Positions 9,477 through 17,458 of a stretch of 17,500 nt of DNA are shown here, piece by piece. Numbering within the stretch: the first letter of the stretch is position 1; each line of letters starts with the position of its first letter. Made by a program: the position numbers and the translations under genes. This DNA comes from Chromera velia (lineage: Eukaryota > Sar > Chromeraceae): positions 11,298 to 28,797 of the forward strand of contig JAHBMJ010000730.1 of the NCBI GenBank assembly GCA_018398765.1, given 5' to 3'. The notes below the pieces were generated by a model, which saw only the letters and a program-made list of their open reading frames with translations, ran no database searches and was not told where the DNA came from.

Positions 9477-9559
9477 ACTATTTCCACTCAGTTCTCTCAC
9501 TCCATTCACTGGCCATCTCCATGCCCTCATTTCTCCATCTCCAGTTACTCATTCACTCC

Positions 9560-10400
9560 ACTCATTGAGTGCCACACATTCCTTTCTCCCCACTCACTCA
9601 ACTCTCTCTATTTACTCCACCCAATCCATTCACTCTAACCCCTCCATTCACTCCACTCACTTCACTCACTTCACTCACTCCACTCACTCCATTCACTCCA
9701 CTCACTTCACTCACTTCACTCTCTCCACTCACTCCACTCCCTCCACTTATTCCATTCCCCCCATTCACTCCACTCACTCCACTCACTCCACTCACTTCAC
9801 TCACTTCACTCACTCCACTCACTCTACTCACTCGATTCACTCCACTCACTCCATTCCCTCCACTCATTCCACTCACTCTACGCACTCCACTCACTCCACT
9901 CACTCCACTCACTCCACTTACTCCACTCACTCCATTCTTTTACTCACCCCACTCATTTCTTCACTCCACTCATTCCATTCACTCACTCATCTCAGTCTCT
10001 CCTCTCACTCCACTCACTTCACTCACTCCACTCACTCCACTCACCCCACTCACTCCACTCACTCTAGCCACTCACTCCACTCACTCCACTTACTCCATTC
10101 ACTTCACTCACTCCACTCACTCCTCTCACTCCACTCACTCCACTCACTCCGCTCACTCCGCTCACTCTGCTCACTCCACTCATTCCACTCACTCCACTCA
10201 CTCCATTTTTTTACTTACTCCACTCATTCCTTCACTCCACTCATTCCATTTACTCACTCACCCCAGTCTCTCCACTCATTCCCCTCACTCTACTCACTCC
10301 ATTCACTTCACTCACTCCACTCACTCCAATCATTCTATTCACTCCACTCACTTCACTTGCTCCATTCTCCCCTCTCTCTCCATTCCCTTCACTCACTCCT
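9560..10400 (+). repeat. 9-bp minisatellite (ACTCACTCC)n, about 85-90 units
   Basis: The dominant unit is ACTCACTCC, with frequent C-to-T variants (ACTCACTTC, ACTCATTCC). Because the unit is three codons long and stop-free in all plus frames, it creates long false ORFs reading Thr-His-Ser, Leu-Thr-Pro or Ser-Leu-His. I treat none as genes. The plus strand is almost free of G over about 800 bp. Two interrupting blocks of about 90 bp (starting near 9931 and 10202) are near copies of each other, showing a higher-order period of about 271 bp. Confidence 0.95.
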
Positions 10401-10505
10401 TGCTGTCGATCGATCGATGCATACAAGAATACCCGATTAATTATAGTGGAAATAACGTACGTGCAGTGACGCACGCACGTCGAAATCCGATTTCTACTAT
10501 ACTAG

Positions 10506-10631
10506 GAGTTTGTAGAAGGGGGGGCCGCTGAGCTGGAGACCCAGCGGGAGGAAGTGGTTGCCGCTGTGGCAGCAGGAGAGTCGGCGGCGAGTGGTCGCGC
10601 ACCACCTGGGGCCGGGGGGCAGAATGGACAG
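10506..10631 (+). CDS. Exon-like open block ending at a consensus splice donor (partial)
   Basis: This is a 42-codon block, open in phase 0, between an acceptor-like ATACTAG and the donor CAG|GT. It reads EFVEGGAAELETQREEVVAA and then an Ala/Gly-rich end, GAGGQNGQ. In the empty site, rebuilt by removing the transposon and one target duplication, the donor is CAG|GTAAGT, a full consensus. The block may be an exon of a host gene or part of the LINE 5' region to the right. I cannot identify the protein or find partner exons. Confidence 0.35.
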
Positions 10632-10634
10632 GTA
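10626..10634 (+). repeat. Target-site duplication, left copy (GGACAGGTA)
   Basis: These nine bases lie immediately outside the left terminus and are identical to the nine bases after the right terminus. Confidence 0.85.
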
Positions 10635-10842
10635 CTAGGGGGTAGCACTATGTTACTGTATAAGGGCGACCCTAAGTTTATGCTTTCTCTAACAAAAAAT
10701 CTAGATATGGCGGGCACTTTGTTCATATACCAATCTTTTTTTTTATATTCTAAAGTGCTGATTGGAGCTAACAGAACTGATGGTGGGTTACATTTTCACT
10801 CAAAAAATTAGTTCAAAATCATATCGCCACGATTTGGCGGGG
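10635..10842 (+). repeat. Left terminal inverted repeat
   Basis: It pairs with 13051-13257. The outer 16 bp match perfectly. The middle is diverged, with shared pieces such as TATGGCGGGC and TATAAG, and the inner end matches again at TCGCCACGAT(T/C)TGGC. Confidence 0.75.
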
Positions 10843-11026
10843 TAGTGGGCAGCTTGACCTGGCGGGGCCTAATCGTCTCTCTAAGGTCAGACCCCCCCGC
10901 CAACAAAGCAAACCTCCGCCAGAAGACAGACTTCTAGTCTGCTTTTCCTCCGCCCGCCTCCCGCCAGCCCCCCGCAAGCCCCCTCCCACCTCCCGCCAAC
11001 CTCTAACACGCCTCCCTGCAGTTTGT

Positions 11027-13042
11027 TTACGCAGTGACTGTCCTCTTTAGCCACACCCACTGGTTAGCATACTTTCCTTCAAACAAAAAATACTTCCTCA
11101 ATTCGATTCCTTTCACAAGAAACCTGTCCCTTGTAACCGAAAGACCCATGATGCATTTGTATCCTTCTGCTCTGATGGTTCCATTCTCCGCGGCTATCAG
11201 TACGTCGGCACTACGGGGAGGCACTCGGAAATATAGATGTGGTCGTCGAACGATTTTATAGTAGCAATCTAAGCTCTAAAACATTTAAAATAAACTCCAA
11301 ACTTATTTTATAATCAAAAAAAGTTCTAAAAAATAAAACAATGACACTTTTAGAGTATTGGTTGAAGGTTCTTACTCGGTTCAAGCTTAAAAACTATACG
11401 TCTCCACCTTATGGTTCTTAAGTTCCTAGAACCTAGGTTCTAGCCTTCTCAGTCTGACCCTCCAAGAACCCCAAAGAACCCGTCCAAAACCAGTTATGAA
11501 ACATTGAACACGATGAAAATATTCAAAAGTTTGTCTACCAATCCGACTAGAAAATATTGGAAAAGGACTATGGGAGGTAGAGGGAAAACGTTGGAAAAGG
11601 GGGGGGGCATTGAAGATGATGAGTGGGTGGTAATGGATGTAGAGATCCCCATTAAGTTGGATGACACACCAGAGGGAGAAGAACTCGAAAGTTTACGAGA
11701 GCAGATTCAAACAAAAGACGTAACATAAGAACAGTCCCTTTCTGTCTTTGCACGAGCGGTGACGACACCTGAAGAGAAGCAAGGGGGGGTGACAGGGGTT
11801 GTCTCCTTTGAAGTACCAAACTGCGGTATAATGCGGTTAAGTGCGGTTTGTACTCTCTTGTATCAAGAAAAGTTGTCAAACGATCGGGGGGTGAAAGTGT
11901 GTGCAAAGTCCTACAGTCAGGCATTGATTTGGAAAGGCGAGTATTCTATCATGGTGGGACAACTCGTAGCCTAGCCCGTAGCATGCCAGTATGATGAGGG
12001 TGAGGGCTTGGAGAGAAAGCTGAGTTGGTACGCTTCCAAGGTAGTGAACATTTTGTCGTGGAATGACAAGAAGAAAGCTTTTGAGCCCTTAGGGTTGCAA
12101 GCGATTGCACACGTCGAAGATAAAGAAAGGGACCTAGATGAACTGTACCAGATTGCTGTGCATATATATCCTGAGTCTGACGAGGCTTCGACCGACTTAG
12201 CCGACATGCGCCCTTTCTCTCTCCTTTGGCAGTTAGGCCGAAACAGGAAGCCTAAAAAGATTCGCGTCAATAACGTCCCACTTTCTTCTATGTTTTTTTA
12301 CATTCAGCATACGCATAAAATGAATGAAACCGTCTTCATGAAAGATGAAGAGCTTGCTCGTCTTGTAAGTCTGTTTGAAGAGAAGAAAAAGCGAGTTGAC
12401 AGCTGAGTTTTATGATTTTGACGGTCAATTTTGGCATATATAAGCATCTGTCTTATTTGTTTGAATCATTTTAATCATCTCAATTAGCTCTTTAATCTTT
12501 CTGAAGCTTAAGGGGGGGGGTTCTTCATGGTTTTTATAGGTTTTTATCTAGGTTTCTAGAACCTAGGTTCTAGCGGTTTCTCTAGAGAGTAAGAACCAAA
12601 TGATGGAGACACCACTTTGACGCAACGTAGACTTGATTCTTCTTTAAAGAACCTTTAGGAATCTGAAAGAACCTTACACTAACAAGTCTAGAAAAGCAAA
12701 AAACAATGTTAGAACCTATTAGAACCTATGTTATATCATCTTCAATTACAGCATAAATATGCACGGTACTAGGGTTCTACCTAGGAGTGCTGCTCCGTAG
12801 ACGTCGGCATCCTTCCATGGAATCGGAACATCTGAGGCAACAATACTGTCTGCCACCAGATGGGGGACGGGCATTGGAAACCTGTTAAGAAGCCGAGGCC
12901 ACTCTTCCTCGTCTTCTTCCTCCTCTTTCAGCCTCAGGTAAATGTTCATTTTTCTTGGCGGGGATTGACTATGTCTGGCGGGACGTGGCGGGGCAGGCGT
13001 ACTGGCGGTAGGTGAAGGTTTGTCACAGTCCATCCCCGCCAT
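11027..13042 (-). CDS. Two-exon gene inside the transposon, product unrecognised (167 aa)
   Basis: Exon 1 is 13042-12781 (ATG start, 87 codons plus 1 base). Exon 2 is 11268-11027 (2 bases plus 80 codons, TAA). The junction CTAG|GTAGAA ... GCTTAG|ATTGC rebuilds a GAT codon exactly. The N-terminus is Pro/Ala/Arg-rich and overlaps the GGCGGG-rich subterminal DNA. Then come KMNIYLRLKEEEEDEEEW, PHLVADSIVASDVPIPWKD, and in exon 2 RRPHLYFRVPPRSADVLIAA and GYKCIMGLSVTRDRFLVKGI, ending near NQWVWLKRT. Exon 2 looks like folded protein with alternating hydrophobics. No zinc finger or DDE triad is visible, and at 167 residues it is far shorter than a typical transposase. It could be an accessory protein or a remnant. 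The gene starts next to the right inverted repeat, as expected for a transposon-borne gene. Confidence 0.55.
11402..11480 (+). repeat. Internal inverted repeat, left half, with AGAACC motifs
   Basis: It contains the palindrome CTAGAACCTAGGTTCTAG at 11426-11443 and GTCTCCACC at 11400-11408, which pairs with GGAGACACC at 12605-12613. AGAACC or GGTTCT occurs at 11367, 11413, 11428, 11436, 11465 and 11475. Confidence 0.7.
11444..12406 (+). pseudogene. ORF broken by two in-frame stops, antisense within the transposon intron
   Basis: One frame is open from 11444 (the first ATG is at 11513) to TAG... no further break until TAA 11726-11728, then to TAG 11972-11974, then to a TGA stop at 12404-12406: about 320 codons in three blocks. 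The last block is the most protein-like: QYDEGEGLERKLSWYASKVV, then KKKAFEPLGLQAIAHVEDKE, DELYQIAVHIYPESDEA, NVPLSSMFFYIQHTHKMNE, and a charged helical end (LARLVSLFEEKKKRVDS). I recognise no domain. Staying in one frame over 960 bp with only two stops points to a recently decayed gene, or to small introns or stop readthrough. It may be the second gene of the transposon or of an insertion nested in it. Confidence 0.5.
12519..12778 (-). repeat. Internal inverted repeat, right half, with AGAACC motifs
   Basis: The same 18-bp palindrome lies at 12556-12573, and the inverted match to the left half extends to about 12613. AGAACC or GGTTCT occurs at 12519, 12558, 12566, 12592, 12648, 12668, 12711, 12721 and 12773, the last overlapping the intron donor on the minus strand. 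Confidence 0.7.
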
Positions 13043-13050
13043 GAAAAGCC

Positions 13051-13257
13051 CTGCCAGATCGTGGCGACACTACCTTTGAACAAAAATTTCTTATGAACTA
13101 GAAAGCATGAATGGCCCGCCACCATAGAAATCAAATCTCCAGTATATTCTATATCTATAACTTTTATATAGTATAAGTCTAAACTATCATCCTAACTAGT
13201 TAGAAAGCCCACCAAACTAGGGGTACTTATAATGTTTATCCTAGTGCTACCCCCTAG
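13051..13257 (-). repeat. Right terminal inverted repeat
   Basis: It is the inverted partner of 10635-10842. Its inner edge abuts the start codon of the minus-strand gene, so this repeat probably contains that gene's promoter. Confidence 0.75.
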
Positions 13258-13266
13258 GGACAGGTA
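13258..13266 (+). repeat. Target-site duplication, right copy (GGACAGGTA)
   Basis: It follows the right terminus directly and continues into AGTGGG, giving an intact CAG|GTAAGT splice donor at this copy. Confidence 0.85.
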
Positions 13267-13340
13267 AGTGGGAGGGACGGTAACAAACTGGTTGCTTCAG
13301 TACGGGGCATACAGTTGCTTTGCTTCTGAACGTATAGGGT

Positions 13341-14175
13341 GCAGTGCCCTAGAGCTGGGCTGCCCCGGGTTTCTAAACTGAGTGTGCGTCGCCTTAGAGC
13401 TGGGCCGCCCTTGTTTTCCCCCATCTACCTGGTTGAGTGTCGCCCTAGAACTGGGCCGCTCGCACCCTCTCGTGATTATGTTGACTGTATAACTCCTTGA
13501 ACTGGGCTGTGGTCACTCTCTTTGATGCTATATTGTTCGAGTGCTTGGGCTGACAGTCAGCGAACGTAATATCGTGTGAGTTAGCGAAGCTGTGTCTGTC
13601 AGGGTTTATGGTTTAGGGACCCAATGTCTGCGTGGTGATAGATTTATTTGTCGCAGGGGCAGAGACTCTCTGGTGGTGGGTTGATACGGCGGAATGGCCA
13701 CGGAAGGGCAGTGAAGAGAGAAACAGTGGGGAGACAACGGGGGGGAGAAAGTGCTGGTGGGAGGGCCAGAGCACCGGTCGAGGGAAGTGGAACATGGCCT
13801 GGGACGGAGGACCGGAGTGAGCAGGTATATTGAGGGCAGTAGAGTGGGAAGTTCCTTGGATTCCGCATGTAGGGATGCACTGCCCTAGAACTAGGCTACC
13901 CCCGGATTGCCGTCCTGAGAGTGCGTTGCCTTAGAGCTAGGCCGCTCTCGCTTCCTTGCTCTGTCTGTCTAAGTGTCGCCCTCGAATTGGGCCACTCTTA
14001 CTCCCTTGTGACTCAGTTGTGAGGTACTGGCTACATAACCCCTGCGGTTGCCTTCTTTGCTGCTGTGAGCGTTAAATAGGTGCCTGTGGCTGGCAGTCAG
14101 GGGCACTTGTGTGGCAGTGATGACACAGCTTGCCAGGGGGTAGTTTTGGTGACCCCTAGTGGTGACCCTCTAATT
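13341..14175 (+). repeat. LINE 5' tandem monomers (~536 bp) with ~50-bp subrepeats
   Basis: A 14-bp core like CCCTAGAGCTGGGC occurs at 13347, 13392, 13443 and 13494, then again at 13883, 13929 and 13979. The first three of each set are 536-537 bp apart, and within a set spacing is 45-51 bp. Other matched points are CTGACAGTCAG (13551) with CTGGCAGTCAG (14091), and TGTCGCAG (13656) with GGTTGCAG (14205). Such monomers in a LINE 5' region usually carry the internal promoter. Confidence 0.75.
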
Positions 14176-14199
14176 GAGTGATCATTGGCATGATATTGG

Positions 14200-14487
14200 T
14201 TGCAGGACCAGGGTTCCCTTGCTGGTGGCTCCATCCCCTACCGAGCTGTGCCCCAAGGTTTTAAGTACTCCCGAGGGGACAGGGGGACGTCGGTTAAAGT
14301 GGACGTGACTACTGCACCGAACTCACTCACATTGTAGGGATGGGGGCAACGTACCTGGTCGCCCAGACCCGTCCGCCTCCCGCAGTTTCTCGATCCCCCG
14401 GACGATATCCCTGACTAGGCAGATCAAGATGACCCAGGCCTGACGACGGGATCTAGTGAAGCCATACTGAGGTCATGCCAGAGGACA
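14200..14487 (+). other. LINE leader between monomers and ORF1-like region
   Basis: This GC-rich DNA has no long open frame. Its start (GTTGCAGGACCAGGG) resembles the matching point of the preceding monomer, so it is probably a third, truncated monomer followed by unique leader. Confidence 0.4.
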
Positions 14488-14865
14488 ATGAGGTTGTATG
14501 AGGAGGTGTTTGCACCGGGGGGAATCTTTGAGGGGCGGAGGAGGGACGACACTGTCAGGGCAGGGCCCAGTGGGGGGGGAGGACCCCTATTGATGGAGAT
14601 CCCCTCGGTGAGCAGAGCTGCCCCCACCCTTACCGACCCTCCAAGTCGGGGGGTGGAGGAATTAGGCGGCAAAGTGTGGCGGGCACTCTGTGAGAGGGAA
14701 CGCGTGAATGACACCCTCGGAGAATATGCGAGGGAACTTTTCCTTCGTCACCTAGGACAGGGTGATCAGCAAGAACATGGGCAGACCCGGCCACATCAGT
14801 TGGGAGGAGCTGCCGCCTCAGTCCTACAGACACCGCAAAGCCAGCTACCACTGAGGGGGGGATGA
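14488..14865 (+). pseudogene. ORF1-like fragment of the LINE, first block
   Basis: An ATG at 14488 opens 125 codons. The product begins MRLYEEVFAPGGIFEG, has a Gly/Pro-rich middle, and carries a likely helical stretch (GKVWRALCERERVNDTLGEY) before a Gln-rich end. It stops at a TGA, and the next protein-like block lies in another frame, so a frameshift separates them. No zinc knuckle or RRM is recognisable. I call it ORF1-like only from its position upstream of the endonuclease. Confidence 0.4.
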
Positions 14866-14938
14866 CAGTCGTATGGGCAGGCCTTTAGTTCCGTTGCAGC
14901 AGGACCGACAACGCCTCCCTCCCTAGCCTCCCTCCAAT

Positions 14939-16363
14939 GTGCAACCCCCGCTGGGAAGTGAGACTGCCCAGCCTGGGGATCCGGGGCTGCAGGTGATAAT
15001 AGCAAGCGGGTGCCACCCGGCTCACAGTGGGCAGGCGACCCCCCCGCAGTACACTAATAGGAACCCACCTCAGTCACACCGGGGTGCTCAACCTGGTGTA
15101 AGCATCATCCCTCAACTCCTGATCTCCCCACCCTCGCAGAGTCCTTGGCAGGTGACGTTGCTACAGGAAATGGTAGCAGGACAGGGTGCCACACAGCAAA
15201 ACACTACTCAGCCAGGAGAGATGAGGAGGGCCCCTAGTTCAAGCACAGGCAGGAATGGGAAAGGAAGGACCCACGCGGCCATGGTGGCTGCTCTCCCCTT
15301 AGCGCAAGGACTCTCCTCCTCTCCGGCAGCAGCAACCGGAGGATCCCAGGCTAGATCCCAGGCTGTAGTATCGCGGAGGTTAGGCGGGGGAGGTAAAGTG
15401 AAGCTTGGAGCTGCAACCCCGCAGGCTATCGGAGGTAAACGAGATCGTGGACACCTGACGCCGCTTAATAATATCTAGACTGATGGTCTGACAAATCCTC
15501 CCTCGCCCTCAGCACAGAAAGACTCCCCCAAGCGCCCGAAGTCCATTGTATTGCCCCTCTCCCCACCCCCCTCTCTGTCTAGTTACTCAAAATCGCTCTC
15601 ACAGACCCTGACCAACAGTCTCAGAACCCCTCCTCCCGACCGCCGCGTCGCTGCTTCCGCTGTGGCAATGGTCCCGCCCCCCTTGATCCCAATAGTCGAA
15701 AAAGCCCCCGGTCAGCCTCCTGCTGGGTCCAGAGAGACGGCTGCAGCGGGCTGTGGTAGTCCCTCCACACTTGGGAAACGGAATTGGGAGAGTGCTACAG
15801 CGGCAGCACCGTCTGCTTCAGCAGGAGGGAGGCCCTACCTGACCTTTCCGCATTTGACCGCTCTGAGGCAGGGTGAATCGGTCTTTTCGACGCCCCTCTG
15901 CAGACAGTCCCCAGAACAGACCCTCTTTGAGTTCGGTCACGACATGCAGCCCCGCCTAGGGCCCGACACTGACGATGGTACGGAACCTACAGCTCTCTCT
16001 CTGGCAGGGCTGCCCCCACTAGGGGCTCGCACCGAGGCCCCCATAAGGCAGCAGACGCGTGAAGGCCCTCCCAAAGGCACACTAATGGATGCGTTTGTAG
16101 GGGACCGGGGTTTCTTCATGGGCTCAGCTGTCCACCAGACAGCGGAGCCCTCCGTCTCCCTGTCTCCGTCCCTCCACCAGCCCCCCCAACCATCTAGGGT
16201 AACAGCTACCCCGGACCCGTTGCCCCCTCCAGGGTCTAGTCTGCTTTTTCCGCCCCCCGTTTCCTCACGCTCCCCACAGGACTCGGGTGGGGAGGACTCG
16301 GGAGCAATGTTGGGTCTCAGCAGGCAAGCGGCTGCCCTGGAGGGAAACGGGGGCTCTCTGTAG
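14939..16363 (+). pseudogene. Pro/Ser-rich ORF1-like block with one in-frame TAG
   Basis: A single frame runs 14939-16363 apart from TAG at 15476-15478, about 474 codons. There is no ATG at its left end. The protein is Pro/Ser/Gly/Gln-rich and mostly disordered, with an ordered-looking part around GGRPYLTFPHLTALRQGE and TLFEFGHDMQPRLGPD, and a short GTLMDAFVGDRGFF segment. No CCHC knuckle is present. It ends at a TAG, and the adjacent frame is open from about 16240 and carries on, which again suggests a frameshift. Low-complexity Pro/Ser-rich ORF1 products are common in protist LINEs. Confidence 0.45.
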
Positions 16364-16401
16364 TATCGAGACCAAGCACTGGGAGGAAACAGAGGTGTAG
16401 T

Positions 16402-16836
16402 ATGGGGGAGGGTGATGAATGTTGGCTAGGAGAAAATGATCATTGTCTTGCTAGGGGGGTACGAGAGGTAGGCACAACTGTGAGTTCCCCCCCTGTGACT
16501 TATCTTTCGGATACTCCCAGACACCCTAGTCGAAGCAGGAGTCTGACCTCCCAATTGTCCACATGGTTGCCTGCTGAAGCCTCAACTGTGCCCCAGTCTG
16601 GTGGCACTGTACAGGTTTGCTCAGAGGGGACTGCTTTGAGTGGTCAGACTCCTGATGCCTTTAGGGGGGAATGTAATATAGAACTGACCGCTGGTAGTAG
16701 TGGGTGCCCCTCTATGACTGGGGCCAGCGAGGACCCGACCCCTGACTTTCTCTTACCCCCGCTGAGATCTAATGGTAGCCTAGTAACGATGTTGATTGCA
16801 GGCCTGGCAATGGGCACAGCCATCGGAGGGTATTGA
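16402..16836 (+). pseudogene. LINE ORF1 C-terminal part or spacer ORF
   Basis: ATG is at 16402, but the frame is open upstream to about 16240, overlapping the end of the preceding block. The product is Ser/Thr/Pro-rich and ends with a hydrophobic Gly-rich stretch (SLVTMLIAGLAMGTAIGGY) that could be a chance membrane-like segment. Its TGA (16834-16836) is followed at once by the ATG of the endonuclease ORF in the same frame. No domain is recognised. Confidence 0.4.
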
Positions 16837-17458
16837 ATGGAGCGAGAAAGCCCCCCACCCCAGATGACGACAGTCACCCCCCGTCTGACGGCCAGTGAGG
16901 CTCGTGAACCCCTAGCAGACCCCCAGAGAAGTTTTTTGGGAGACTCGGCAGGCGGACCATTGGGGTGTGGACTCTTTGTGTCTGGTTCTGAATTGTCTGA
17001 TGGCTTCTCTGTGTTCGATAGTTGGATGCTGGCCATACTGTGTGTGAATGTCTGTGGACTGTCCGACCGTTTGCAGTGTCCCCGCTTTCGGGATCTCTTG
17101 GACTGCACGGACATCCTCGTATGTACAAAGACGCGCATGCTATCAGAAGAACTCCACTTGAACACGCATTGGTGCCTGAATTTCCTGCACTACCATGAAA
17201 CAGCAGATGATCTTACCAGGTTTACGGGGGTGGTAGCATTTTTCGTGAATAAACAATTGTATTCTAAGGTCCCAAGAAGCAATGCAATCGGCCCGGCCCT
17301 TCTTGCGCCTCAATCAGGTTTCCAGCACCTGCTGAGCTTGCCCAGATCCCCGCAAATCCCCTTTATGATAAAGCCCCTGTAACTGAGGCCCGGATGTTTA
17401 CAATTATGGGTGCTTACTTTCCCACCTCCTCTGCGAGGCTTGTGCCTTCTTAAATAGA
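16837..17458 (+). pseudogene. LINE ORF2 N-terminus: APE-type endonuclease, frameshifted
   Basis: The domain start is clear: LAILCVNVCGLSDRLQCPRF carries the Asn-containing NVxGL motif of APE-like LINE endonucleases, followed by RDLLDCTDILVCTKTRM. The family motif here is normally (T/E)ETK or similar with a catalytic Glu. This copy has Lys (AAG, 17128-17130). Further on, TRFTGVVAFFVNKQLYSK matches the usual GGVAVFVN-like strand. The frame then degenerates and stops at 17380-17382. Another frame resumes family sequence (RMFTIMGAYFPTSSARL) and stops at 17456-17458. A frameshift therefore lies between about 17260 and 17390. This enzyme would nick the target DNA for target-primed reverse transcription. 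The copy here cannot encode an active one. Confidence 0.7.

Larger units (their letters stand above)
11269..12780 (-). other. 1,512-bp intron of the transposon gene, with internal inverted repeats
   Basis: The donor is GTAGAA at 12780 and the acceptor GCTTAG ends at 11269. The intron contains an internal inverted-repeat pair, each half carrying the same 18-bp palindrome, fifteen AGAACC/GGTTCT motifs near its two ends, and a plus-strand ORF. It may itself be a nested insertion. Confidence 0.5.
10635..13257. mobile_element. TIR DNA transposon with 9-bp target duplication, possibly Mutator-like
   Basis: The termini are exact inverted copies over 16 bp (CTAGGGGGTAGCACTA at the left end, its complement at the right end) and sit inside longer, diverged inverted repeats that meet again at CGCCACGAT (10825-10833 and 13062-13070 on the minus strand). 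A 9-bp duplication flanks the element. Long inverted repeats with a 9-bp duplication are typical of Mutator-like elements, and Merlin (8-9 bp) is another option. Both subterminal regions are crowded with GGCGGG/CCCGCC. No DDE transposase is recognisable. The element holds a two-exon minus-strand gene (11027-13042) whose intron carries an opposite-strand ORF and a second inverted-repeat pair. It may be non-autonomous, or belong to a lineage whose transposase I do not know. Confidence 0.8.

Noticed and set aside
9560-10400. Possible CRISPR array
   Set aside because: The units are contiguous 9-bp repeats without unique spacers, in a eukaryotic setting.
9253-10531. Long ORFs of 395 and 320 codons with Thr-His-Ser or Leu-Thr-Pro repeats
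   Set aside because: They come from a 9-bp tandem repeat that lacks stops in every plus frame, with no flanking domain or start context.
15937-16119. PIP-box in the LINE ORF1-like protein (GTLMDAFV)
   Set aside because: The consensus Gln and paired aromatic residues are missing or misplaced.
16644-17165. 173-codon minus-strand ORF
   Set aside because: It is antisense to the LINE endonuclease start and shows no family features of its own.
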